NCBI GenBank assembly: GCA_020060385.1
Contig: JAGVAH010000071.1
Coordinates: 18,797 to 82,796 of the forward strand
Length of the DNA stretch: 64,000 nucleotides
Direction: 5' to 3'
Origin: Syntrophobacterales bacterium
Lineage (GTDB): Bacteria; Desulfobacterota; Desulfobaccia; Desulfobaccales; 0-14-0-80-60-11
The position numbers were made by a program, and so were the translations under genes. The notes below the pieces were generated by a model, which had not been told where the DNA came from, did not search any database, and was given only the letters and a program-made list of their open reading frames with translations. Below are positions 1 to 8,592 of this stretch, piece by piece. Numbering within the stretch: the stretch's first letter is position 1; each line of letters starts with the position of its first letter.

Positions 1-521
1 AGCACCAGGATTTTACCAGCCGCCAACTCGTCCGCAGTGAAACCGTAGCCGATATTCCCGTTGTTACCGTTATTCCGCAAGGTGATGATCTGGGTGGCCT
101 GGGACGAGACCCGCATCACCGGCAGGGCCTTGAGGGTGAAGCTGGTGTCGGCCGCGCCCGCCAGGGCATAAATGGCATACCACTGGCTGGCCTTCTCCGT
201 GCCCCAGAGGCTCCCGGAGGTGGCGAAATTCAGCACCAGGGCCGTGGAGTTTTCCCGGTAACGGCCGTCCGCCAGGTTGCCTGAGACCCACTGCCCCGGA
301 TGCATTGGCGAAGGAAAGCCGCACAGCATCAACCGGGCTTTGCAGTCCGCGGTGGCGTTGACCCGGAGATTGGCAGCGTCCACAAATTCCAGGACCGGAG
401 GCAGGGCCAGTTGGAAACCTTCCAGCACCGCGTCTTCAATCTTCTCGAAGTCACTTTTTAAGATGACCTGGCGGCCCGTGCCGCTGCCCCATTTGCTCTG
501 GGGAAGATGGATCAGGGACAT
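1..521 (-). CDS. Partial CDS running off the left edge, phage-cluster-associated protein (MSLIHLPQSKWGSGTGRQVILKSDFEKIEDAVLEGFQLALPPVLEFVDAANLRV...)
   Basis: Hand translation of the reverse complement from ATG at 521; open to base 1. Absent from the ORF track because no stop lies in the window. Co-directional with the tail genes. Confidence 0.7.
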   Translation of the reverse strand, partial: MSLIHLPQSKWGSGTGRQVILKSDFEKIEDAVLEGFQLALPPVLEFVDAANLRVNATADCKARLMLCGFPSPMHPGQWVSGNLADGRYRENSTALVLNFATSGSLWGTEKASQWYAIYALAGAADTSFTLKALPVMRVSSQATQIITLRNNGNNGNIGYGFTADELAAGKILV

Positions 522-631
522 AGGGTATCCTCGCTTAATCTAGAATTTGGGGGGGCCGGGGAAAATAGTGATCAGTGATCAGTGGTTAGTAGACGGAAAA
601 ATCACTGATTACTGAAATTCTCCTCCCCCCA

Positions 632-3600
632 TCAGCCGCAGTAAGCCCGATATTGCCAGTTGGCGTCATAGGAGCTGTTCTGGTCGATGGCGTAGTTATC
701 GTAGTCGGTCCCGGAGGCGTCCACGGCCCAGGAGCCGACCCGGTTCAAGGGCCGGGTTAAAAAGAGGCGGGTGGTGCGGCGTCCCAGGTCCAGGTCTTTG
801 CCGGTAACCGCAAATTCATCCCGGTCCAGGCCGTGGAAGTCCGAAGATACCGCCACCGTATCCCCCAGCTCCATCCTGGCCCCCTCCAGCCAGGTCTCCG
901 CCTCCGCCAGTTCCCAGGGGTTGGCCAGGCGTTGCAGCAGGCGGGTAGCCAGCAACTGCGCGACCTCGGGGTTTTCCAGGACCACCGGCCCGCCATAGCG
1001 GCAATCCAGGTCGATGGCCTGTTCGCCCCAGGCCTCGATGGCCGCGTCGTCCCGGGCTTCGGCGTACTGGCTGTTGTCCTGGTCGTAGTCGGCATAACGC
1101 AGGCGCACCAGGTTCTTGACGCCCTCCAGGTCGTAGCTCAGGGTCAGGGAGCGGATCTGCCCCGGGGCCAGCTCCACCAGGTTATCCAGGAGCAGGAAGC
1201 GGAGCAGGCGCTGGAACCAGTGCCACTCCCCCTGGCGTTTGGCATACTCCAGGGCCGCGCCCAGCATTAACACCACCGCCTCCAGGGAGCCCATCTGGGC
1301 CAGGCACAGGTAGTGGGGGATGTAGTCCCAGACATCCGCGGCCTCGCTGATGGTGAAGGGAATCAGGTCGGCATTGAGGACATTGGGCTTGCCGTCCCCG
1401 GCCTGGCTGAAGGTCCAGGATAGGAGAGCGTCAAAATGGGCCGCATCTTGGGAGGTGGAGGGAAAAGGGTAGGCCTGGCCCGCGGCCCCGTTCACCGCCA
1501 GGCCGAAGGCCTGGAGGACCAGGGCGTTCAGCCAGGCGTAATGGTAATCGCTCTGGTAGCCGCCATAATCCTGGTCTCCCCGGTTTTCCCGGAGATCGTC
1601 CAGGAACCGCCGGGCCCAGATGCCGGCCCGGGCATCGCCGTTACGGAGGTAAACATAGAGGCAGCCCAGAATCAGGGACGCGGCCATGCCCGGGTCATAG
1701 GGGGAATTGGCCAGAAAACCGTATTCAGAGAAGACCTGGGGAAATTGCCAGCCCGGGCCGTCCGCCAGGACAAAAAGATCCAGCCAGTTCAGCCAGTGGT
1801 CCAGGATGGTCCAGGCCTGGGGGTCATTGGTGAGGAAATAATACTGGGCCAGGCGCATGAAGGCCCAATACTGCCCCAGGCCGCAGCCTACCTCCGGGTA
1901 GGCGCTGCCGTTGACCGTGCCCTGGACGATGCCCCAGGCGTTTTCGTGCTCCCCGGCCGGCAACACCCGGCGCTCATACTTTAAGTAATCCAGGGAAAAG
2001 ACCCCGCTGGAGCCGATATTGAGGTAGGCAGTGTTGGTGAGGCCGTTGCCTGCCCCCAGAGCATCGTTCCCCAGGAGGGCGCCGTCTTTGACCTTGTAAA
2101 TTTTGCCCTCTCCCGGCGAGACCATCCAGGTGAGCAGATGCCAGTCGCCGTCCAGGACCCCGGGGATGTCGGAGTAGGAGTCTCCAGCGCTGGTAGTTAC
2201 CTTGAGTTGCAGGGCCGCGCTCCCCGCCTCCTTGGTCTGGACCACCCAGCCGTCCGTTCCCATTTTATCCACCAGCCAGCACCAGCCGCTGCCTTGGGGG
2301 GAACCCTTGATGATCAGGGTCAGGGAAAAGGGGTCCAGACCCGGCTCGAACAGGGAGTTGCTGGCCAGGCTGGCATGGGCCGAGCCGTCGAAACTCACCG
2401 CGGTGTTCCCCGGCTGGCAGACGCCGGGGACGTACGCGGGGCCGCCGTTGCTCCAGCTCAGGGTGTGGCCGTGGCCGGAGGCGTCGGTGAGCCCGCCGTT
2501 GAAAGGCCAGGCCCCGCTTACCAGGCCGTAATGGCGGTACTTGGGCCACCAGGAAAAGCCGGTAAAATCCTCTTCGCCGCACAGGGCGATGTTTTCCACG
2601 TCATTGCGGGTATGCACGGGCATTATGGGGCCTTTGACGCCCCCATAGCGGCTGTGGAATCTATCCTGGGCGTCCCGGTGCAGATTGAGGTAATTCTGGC
2701 TCAGGTTCATGGCCCCCACCAAATAGGGGCCCAGGGGTTGGGCGTAATGCACCAGGGTGGGGCCCCGCCAGGGGTTTTGGCCGTACGGGGTGAGGGAGAT
2801 GGCCAGCCGGGGGGTATAGGGGTAGGGGTCGGCGGCCTCCAGATTCAGGCTGATCTCATCCAGCCACCACTCATGGTCCGGCAGCCCCTGCTGCTCCATC
2901 TTGAATTCCAGGAGCCGCAACCGCTGGGCCCCGGCAAAGGTGAGGTGGTCCCCGAACTTGAGGTCCGTGACATAAAAAGCCCCGTTCGTGGGCGGCGCGG
3001 CCGGGATGCCCAGATCCACCACCTGCAGGGGGTGGGTAAGGGGAGTGGTGCCCCAATCCAGGCCCATTTCCCCCAAGTTCACCGTCACCCGCTGCCAGGA
3101 ATTGACCTGGACGTTCACGTCCTTATAAAAATAACTGTCCTGGGCGTCCTTGACCTTGACCCGCAGATTCAGGGTGTTGGCCCCGGAAACCACCGGCTTG
3201 ATGAGGAAATTGAGGTTGGTCTGCCCGGTGGAATCGCAGCGCTGGGGGTCGATGCCCACCCACGCCCCCCAGGCCGTGGCCTGGGAAGTGAGGTCCCAGG
3301 TGATGAGCCTCTGGGTATAGAAGGTATCTCCCAATAGGACCTGGGTCTCTTCCCAATCACTAATGGTGATGTCGCTGTCATCCGGGGCATAGCCGGAATA
3401 CCAGGCGCCCCACATGCCCCGCACCCGGTCGCCGTCGTCAATGATATTGTCCCGGCGCCAGAACTGGTCAAAGGGGATGTCAAAAGAGGTGGTCTCGGTG
3501 AAGCGGTCCGGCAGGGGGTGCACGAACACATGCTGCGGCCCCCAGGGGTCCTGGTCCAGGGCGCTGGAGTCATTTAAGGACACCAGCAGGCGGCGGGGGT

Positions 3601-4762
3601 GGATGGCCGGGTCTCCTCCCCAAAACTGCCAGTAGTCCCCGGCCACTAAATCAGTGCCGCTGCCGGACTCCCAATAGACCTGGATGCCGCCCCACAGGTC
3701 CACGGGGTGGTCCCGGTCCCCGGTGATTACGCCACTGGCTTCCCAACTCTGTCCTGCGTCCCGGGACCAGCGGCAGGTGGCCTGGCCCACCTCCCCCCCG
3801 TTTTCTATCTGCACCACAAACCTGCGCTTTTCCTGGGGGGTGTAATCTCCGGCAATTACCAGGTTGGCGCTGCCGCTTCCCACTTTCGTGAGATTATGGA
3901 CCCTCCTGGTGCCCCCTGGTCCCCGCAACTTGAGCCGGACCCGGTCGATGGCGTCGAAGGGACTGAGGGTCAGGGACCAATCCAGGCCGTAGCCGCACCA
4001 GGCGGCATCCTGGAGGCTGGGCAATTCCGCCCGGAGATGGAGCTCCCGGGTGGAGGAGCCGGGGGCCTGGGCAATTTCGAAGGCCTGGAAGGCATCCTTG
4101 CCGATGGTGGAGCCCCGGTAAAGCAGATACGCACCCTGGTCCCAGCCCTGGCGCTCAAAAGAGTCAAAGATCAGGGGGGAGGTGCAGCTCTCCTCCCGGG
4201 GGAAAAAGACATCCCAGAGGAATTTAATGTGGGGCTGATAATCCCGGCCTTGCTCCCGCCCCGCCAGGTGCAGGAAGACCATGAGGTCCAGGATGCGGTC
4301 CACCGCGAAATCATAGGTATAGTCATCCTGGGCCCGGTAAGCCCGGCGGATGCAGGGATAGTTGTTCAGGGGCTCATATTTAACTGCGTTTTCGCCGGTT
4401 AGATAGAAATAGTACAGTTGCACCGCAGTGCCCGGGGCCAGGGGGGCGCCCAGGGTAATGACGGTGGTATTCCCCTGGTTGATGAAAGACCCGCCCTGGA
4501 AATAGTTGGTGAGATCCCCGGACAAGGGGTCGGCCCAGAATCCCCCCCAAGGAAACTCGGTCTCCGCCAGCCACACCCCCCGGATCAGGCAGACCTGGCC
4601 GCCCCCGGGATTGGGACTGCCGATGGTGACCTGGCCATTCCCCTGGACCAGGGCGGTGGCGCCGCTCCAGTTCCCCGCCACCGCCTCCTGCAAGGGTGTC
4701 CCCCCCATGTTGTCGAAGACCCAGTTGAACTGGGACGCCCGGGCCCACTGGATACGCGGCAT
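632..4762 (-). CDS. Very large phage tail-tip / baseplate protein (1376 aa) with LamG-like segment
   Basis: Last long ORF of the tail module; contains 'GAWPFNGGLTDASGHGHTLSW...AVSFDGSAHASLAS...FSLTLIIKG...DKMGTDGWVVQTKEAG' typical of concanavalin/LamG folds; C-terminus 'ARMELGDTVAVSSDFHGLDRDEFAVTGKDLDLGRRTTRLFL' resembles tail hub C-termini. Confidence 0.7.
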   Translation of the reverse strand: MPRIQWARASQFNWVFDNMGGTPLQEAVAGNWSGATALVQGNGQVTIGSPNPGGGQVCLIRGVWLAETEFPWGGFWADPLSGDLTNYFQGGSFINQGNTTVITLGAPLAPGTAVQLYYFYLTGENAVKYEPLNNYPCIRRAYRAQDDYTYDFAVDRILDLMVFLHLAGREQGRDYQPHIKFLWDVFFPREESCTSPLIFDSFERQGWDQGAYLLYRGSTIGKDAFQAFEIAQAPGSSTRELHLRAELPSLQDAAWCGYGLDWSLTLSPFDAIDRVRLKLRGPGGTRRVHNLTKVGSGSANLVIAGDYTPQEKRRFVVQIENGGEVGQATCRWSRDAGQSWEASGVITGDRDHPVDLWGGIQVYWESGSGTDLVAGDYWQFWGGDPAIHPRRLLVSLNDSSALDQDPWGPQHVFVHPLPDRFTETTSFDIPFDQFWRRDNIIDDGDRVRGMWGAWYSGYAPDDSDITISDWEETQVLLGDTFYTQRLITWDLTSQATAWGAWVGIDPQRCDSTGQTNLNFLIKPVVSGANTLNLRVKVKDAQDSYFYKDVNVQVNSWQRVTVNLGEMGLDWGTTPLTHPLQVVDLGIPAAPPTNGAFYVTDLKFGDHLTFAGAQRLRLLEFKMEQQGLPDHEWWLDEISLNLEAADPYPYTPRLAISLTPYGQNPWRGPTLVHYAQPLGPYLVGAMNLSQNYLNLHRDAQDRFHSRYGGVKGPIMPVHTRNDVENIALCGEEDFTGFSWWPKYRHYGLVSGAWPFNGGLTDASGHGHTLSWSNGGPAYVPGVCQPGNTAVSFDGSAHASLASNSLFEPGLDPFSLTLIIKGSPQGSGWCWLVDKMGTDGWVVQTKEAGSAALQLKVTTSAGDSYSDIPGVLDGDWHLLTWMVSPGEGKIYKVKDGALLGNDALGAGNGLTNTAYLNIGSSGVFSLDYLKYERRVLPAGEHENAWGIVQGTVNGSAYPEVGCGLGQYWAFMRLAQYYFLTNDPQAWTILDHWLNWLDLFVLADGPGWQFPQVFSEYGFLANSPYDPGMAASLILGCLYVYLRNGDARAGIWARRFLDDLRENRGDQDYGGYQSDYHYAWLNALVLQAFGLAVNGAAGQAYPFPSTSQDAAHFDALLSWTFSQAGDGKPNVLNADLIPFTISEAADVWDYIPHYLCLAQMGSLEAVVLMLGAALEYAKRQGEWHWFQRLLRFLLLDNLVELAPGQIRSLTLSYDLEGVKNLVRLRYADYDQDNSQYAEARDDAAIEAWGEQAIDLDCRYGGPVVLENPEVAQLLATRLLQRLANPWELAEAETWLEGARMELGDTVAVSSDFHGLDRDEFAVTGKDLDLGRRTTRLFLTRPLNRVGSWAVDASGTDYDNYAIDQNSSYDANWQYRAYCG

Positions 4763-4840
4763 TGGTGCTCCTTTAACGCCTTTGCGTCTTGACGCCTTGG
4801 CGTGAGGTGTTTCTCACGCCAAGACGCCAAGAGCGCCAAG

Positions 4841-6523
4841 TTATTCTTCTCCCAAATAGGCCTTGATTCTGATCTCTCCGAAATCCACCCAGAGGTCGTA
4901 GAGGCAGCGTTGCAGGATTTCCCGGAGGGCCTGGGCCGCGGTCACATTCTCAAAGCACACGCCGATGGCGTAGCTGGGGGTGAGGCTCTTGGCCAGGTCA
5001 AAGGTTTCCTGCTGCCTGGCCCCACTCAGACCCACCGCGGCCAGGATGTCGCTAATGATTGCCACCGGGTGGGTGGTGGCGTCCTTTACCACCCGGGCCT
5101 CCACCTGCCCGGAGCGGCCGGTGACGGTGATTAGCCCCGTTTCCGGATCTGCCGCCACCCGGTCCTGGGTCGCGGCGCGGTTCAGGTAGATCGCGGTGAT
5201 GGCGGCAAAGGGGCCGCCGTAGACCTGGTAGTGGTAGACCCGCGGCTGGGCGGTGAAGGTCCATTGATCCCCGTCCACCAGGTCCGTGCCGGTGCCGGAC
5301 TCCCAATACACCGCCAGGCCCTCTTCCAGCTCCACCGGGTTTTCGGGGCCGGCGGTAGTCACGCCCGTCTCCCGCCAGCTCTGCCCCTGGTTCACGGACC
5401 AGCGGCAGGAGGCCGCGCCCACCTCCCCGCTGTTTTCCACCCGCAGCAGGTAATCCCGGACATATTCACCAAGGTAAGTGCCGGTCACCTTGAGGACCGC
5501 ACTGCCGGAGCCGTTTTTCACCGGCTCCCCCACCTGGGCGGCAATGGTCTCCGTCAGTTCCGCGCCGGCCCGGTAAGGGCCCCGCATAAAAGGCTGCCTC
5601 ACCCCCTCCAGGGAGGGAGCCCCCAGAAAGGTTTGCAGCCGGGCCGCCACCCAATCCCGGCTTTCCAGTTGCACCCGGTGTTCCCCACTCCAGGCGTGGG
5701 CCATCCCGGAGAGGCGCTCCAGCTCCCCTTGGTAGGCCAACTGCCACTCCACCCGGCCGCTGGAGAGTTCCCAGCCATGATAGAGGGCCAGCCTCTTTTG
5801 CCTCCAGGGCAGGCCCAGGAGATAAAAATTTTCCGCGCCTGCCAGCCACTGCCCCCGGCGGTTGTCCAGCAGCAGGGTATGGTCGCCGACCCGCAGCTCG
5901 CTGAAATCCCGGGCCAGGTCCACCCGCACCGCGCCGGGGTCCAGAACCTCTCCTTCAGGCAGACTCAGGCGGCCTTCCAAGGAGAGATTGGCCAGATAAC
6001 CGGGAGAAACGCCCTCCGCGCAGTAACCCTCATACCCCCCGTCCGGGGCTTGGTCTGGGGCATGGGCCGTGAATTCATCCGCGTCTTCCCCGGCATCCAC
6101 GGCCCAGTACCTCAGGGTTTCCGTGAACTCCACCTTTACCTGAAAATAGGGGAGCAGAGCGTATTCTTCCCCCTGGCTCATGGACAGATAAGAGGCGCTG
6201 CCGACTTCCCCGGCGCTGGCCGCGGTTCTAAAAGACACCTGGGCTTCCATCTGTGCGGCCTGGTCATCCCAGGAGGCGTTCACCAGATTGAGATAAGGGG
6301 AATAAGTGTGCAAAACCGGGGAAGTCCAGGACGCGGTGGTGAAATAACCTGACGCCAACACCAGTTTCCCCGCCTCGCCCCCATAGGCCGTATGGGTAAA
6401 TTCCCCGGAACCGGCAGCCAACCCGTAGTCCAGGTCAAAGGGATACAGAACCGCCTTCACCCGGGGCCTGGCCCCCCGATCGCGGGTTTCCTCCTGGAGA
6501 TATTCGCCGCTGGTAGTTCTCAT
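4841..6523 (-). CDS. Phage tail hub/baseplate-like protein (560 aa)
   Basis: Position between distal tail-like ORF and the 1376-aa ORF; shares a ~80-aa module with the latter. Confidence 0.6.
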   Translation of the reverse strand: MRTTSGEYLQEETRDRGARPRVKAVLYPFDLDYGLAAGSGEFTHTAYGGEAGKLVLASGYFTTASWTSPVLHTYSPYLNLVNASWDDQAAQMEAQVSFRTAASAGEVGSASYLSMSQGEEYALLPYFQVKVEFTETLRYWAVDAGEDADEFTAHAPDQAPDGGYEGYCAEGVSPGYLANLSLEGRLSLPEGEVLDPGAVRVDLARDFSELRVGDHTLLLDNRRGQWLAGAENFYLLGLPWRQKRLALYHGWELSSGRVEWQLAYQGELERLSGMAHAWSGEHRVQLESRDWVAARLQTFLGAPSLEGVRQPFMRGPYRAGAELTETIAAQVGEPVKNGSGSAVLKVTGTYLGEYVRDYLLRVENSGEVGAASCRWSVNQGQSWRETGVTTAGPENPVELEEGLAVYWESGTGTDLVDGDQWTFTAQPRVYHYQVYGGPFAAITAIYLNRAATQDRVAADPETGLITVTGRSGQVEARVVKDATTHPVAIISDILAAVGLSGARQQETFDLAKSLTPSYAIGVCFENVTAAQALREILQRCLYDLWVDFGEIRIKAYLGEE

Positions 6524-6549
6524 AGACTCATGACCATGAACATGGCTTG

Positions 6550-6620
6550 AGTGATCAGCAATCAGTAATCAGTGTTCATTTCTGAGTTACTGATCACTGA
6601 TCACTGATCACTGATTACTA
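6550..6620. repeat. Degenerate 7-bp-period repeat
   Basis: agtgatcagcaatcagtaatcagtg ... actgatcactgatcactgatcactgattacta. Confidence 0.85.
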
Positions 6621-6642
6621 TCTTTCGGTATTCACCTGTGCC

Positions 6643-7008
6643 TCAAATCTCTTCCAGGACCATGCTCCCGCTCCACGCACCCGGCGCGACTTCCCGGAAG
6701 TCCAGGTCGCTGGTCCAGGCCCCGGTAAAGGTTTTGGCCCCCGTCGCGTCCCGATAAAAATCGATGTCCACTTGGGCCTGTTTGATGGCCGTGAACTGGT
6801 CCTTCTGGGCCGCGGAGATATACTGGAACTTCAGAACCCAGCGTTGCTTCAGGCCCCGGGAATAGCTCCTCAAGGTGCCGTCCAGGGCCCGTTCCCGGTC
6901 GGTTTCATCCTGGACCAGTTCCTGGTAATCCCGGGAGAAGTTGACCGGCAGGGTGTAGCTTTGGCGGCTGCCCCCCACCGGGGTCCATTCCATTTTGGCG
7001 TTGGCCAT
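6643..7008 (-). CDS. Small phage distal-tail-like protein (121 aa)
   Basis: Position directly after the tape measure; sequence MANAKMEWTPVGGSRQSYTLPVNFSRDYQELVQDETDRERALDGTLRSY... Confidence 0.5.
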   Translation of the reverse strand: MANAKMEWTPVGGSRQSYTLPVNFSRDYQELVQDETDRERALDGTLRSYSRGLKQRWVLKFQYISAAQKDQFTAIKQAQVDIDFYRDATGAKTFTGAWTSDLDFREVAPGAWSGSMVLEEI

Positions 7009-7018
7009 GGGGTCCTCG

Positions 7019-7783
7019 TTACCAGCGGCGGTCCGCGTCTTTCTGGAGCAAGGGGAGGATGTGGCGCTGCACCAAACGGCCCCAGTCCAGGCGGCTTACC
7101 CCTTGGGCATCCAGGCTCTGCACCTGGATGGAGATGTCATAGCGGGGAGCGGTTCCCGGAGACGAGAGGTCGAACCTACCTGACCTCAGGGCTTCGAAAT
7201 TTTTCTCCCCTATCCGGGCCATGGTCTCCCGGGGCAGGATGCCCTCCCCGGTTTGGGCCAGGATCAATTGTTCCTCGCTGCCCCTGGCCCCCGGAGGGAC
7301 AGCCAGCCCCTGGTGGGCGGAGACGATGCCCCCCTGGTGGAACAGGCCGCCGAAACTCAGGCCGCCTGCCAGCCAGGAGAGCCAGCCGCCCCCATCCCCT
7401 CCGCCCCAGAAGCCCAACCAGGACTGCCCCGCTTTCTCCAGGGTCTGGATAAAATTCTCACACCAATCCTCCAGATCGCTGGAAATCTCCCCCAGGGCAT
7501 TTCCCATACTCTGGCGCAAAGAGCTGCCCGTGGCCTCCCCCTGGGCCGCCAGGTCCGCGAAACTGGCCTGGGCCAGGCCGGACATCTGATCCAGGGAACC
7601 TTGCCACTCCCGGGAGAACGCGGCCCAACTCTCCTGCATCTGCTGCATCTCGTTATTCCAGACGGCTAGGCGACTGCGGCTGTACTCCTGGCTGAGACTG
7701 AGCATCTCTTCCTGCCCGGTCCGGAAAGCCGCCAATTCCTTGGCGGTATATCCTGTATCAGATCTGTCTCTGGGCATTTTCAC
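7019..7783 (-). CDS. Short tail tape-measure-like protein (254 aa)
   Basis: Helical N-terminus, Gly/Trp-rich middle, C-terminal 'FHQGGIVSAHQG...EEQLILAQTGEGILPRETMARIGEKNFEALRSG' typical of lambda-like tape-measure C-termini. Confidence 0.65.
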   Translation of the reverse strand: MKMPRDRSDTGYTAKELAAFRTGQEEMLSLSQEYSRSRLAVWNNEMQQMQESWAAFSREWQGSLDQMSGLAQASFADLAAQGEATGSSLRQSMGNALGEISSDLEDWCENFIQTLEKAGQSWLGFWGGGDGGGWLSWLAGGLSFGGLFHQGGIVSAHQGLAVPPGARGSEEQLILAQTGEGILPRETMARIGEKNFEALRSGRFDLSSPGTAPRYDISIQVQSLDAQGVSRLDWGRLVQRHILPLLQKDADRRW

Positions 7784-8114
7784 CTCCCTGGCCCCCTGTC
7801 AGGATCCGCCTCACGACCCCCAACAGCAGCCAGGTTTCCAGGCTCAAGTCATTGGCCCGGAAGGGGTAGCCCGCCTGGCGGAGGCGGTGCAGAAATAGGA
7901 GGTGCCAGGTCCAGGGGGAGAGACTTTCCGGACGGAGGTACTCCTCACACACTTCACAGGCCCAGGCCGCGAAAGCGCCATTCTGGGCGCGGCAGCGGCG
8001 GCGTTCCCCGGGTCCGCAGAGCCGGCCCTGGGCCACTGCCTGCAAATCCCGGGGCAACGGCCAGTCTGCCAGCAGGGCTCTCCCTGACCCAGCTATATCC
8101 TCTAACCCGAACAT
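7758..8114 (-). CDS. Probable tail assembly protein (118 aa)
   Basis: Sits between tail tube and tape measure; overlaps the upstream ORF by 13 nt in the -1 frame. Confidence 0.45.
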   Translation of the reverse strand: MFGLEDIAGSGRALLADWPLPRDLQAVAQGRLCGPGERRRCRAQNGAFAAWACEVCEEYLRPESLSPWTWHLLFLHRLRQAGYPFRANDLSLETWLLLGVVRRILTGGQGGENAQRQI

Positions 8115-8488
8115 TCCTGATCCTCCCGGGACACCACCCGCAGGCCTTCAAAGATCTGCTGGGCCAGGTAGGAGACCAGGTCCGGGGCGTGCTGCCGCAG
8201 CCGCTCCTGCCAATCGGGGTGGCGCTCCGGGTCCAGGGGCGTCTCCTCGCCATTGACCGTGACCAGGAAGTCCCCCGGGCCGAACCCGGTGAGAATCTCC
8301 AGCCCGAACCTGAGGCGGGTCTCCCCCAGGCAGAAGCGGCGCTGCCCCCCTTCCAGGCGGAAGGCCGACACTTGATAAGCCACCCGCTCCTCGGAAGTGG
8401 GCCGCCGGTAATATAAGGTCACCTCCGACCCCGACACCGGATCATGCACCATTAGAGAGTGTCTATCTTCCCCTAGGACCCTGGGCAT
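8102..8488 (-). CDS. Probable tail assembly chaperone (128 aa)
   Basis: Position directly downstream of the tail tube-like ORF. Confidence 0.45.
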   Translation of the reverse strand: MPRVLGEDRHSLMVHDPVSGSEVTLYYRRPTSEERVAYQVSAFRLEGGQRRFCLGETRLRFGLEILTGFGPGDFLVTVNGEETPLDPERHPDWQERLRQHAPDLVSYLAQQIFEGLRVVSREDQECSG

Positions 8489-8504
8489 AGTTTCTCCATA
8501 CAGA

Positions 8505-8587
8505 CAGTAATCAGTAATCAGTGGTCAGTGGTTTGTTATTATTTACTGATTACTGATTACTGATTACTGATCACTGATCACTGGCTA
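8505..8587. repeat. Degenerate 7-bp-period repeat (representative of a dispersed family)
   Basis: agtaatc agtaatc agtggtc agtgg ... actgatt actgatt actgatt actgatc actgatc actgg. Confidence 0.85.
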
Positions 8588-8592
8588 CTCTC

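Noticed and set aside
2138-3337. 399-aa plus-strand ORF within the tail-tip gene
   Set aside because: Overlaps the 1376-aa tail protein on the opposite strand; shadow frame.
8102-8114. Possible -1 programmed frameshift between tail assembly ORFs
   Set aside because: The ORFs do overlap in the -1 frame, but CCCGGGA is not aligned to the reading frame as a canonical X XXY YYZ slippery site; simple translational coupling is enough.
8505-8587. CRISPR-like array
   Set aside because: Period is 7 bp with no spacers and no cas genes nearby; treated as short tandem repeats.
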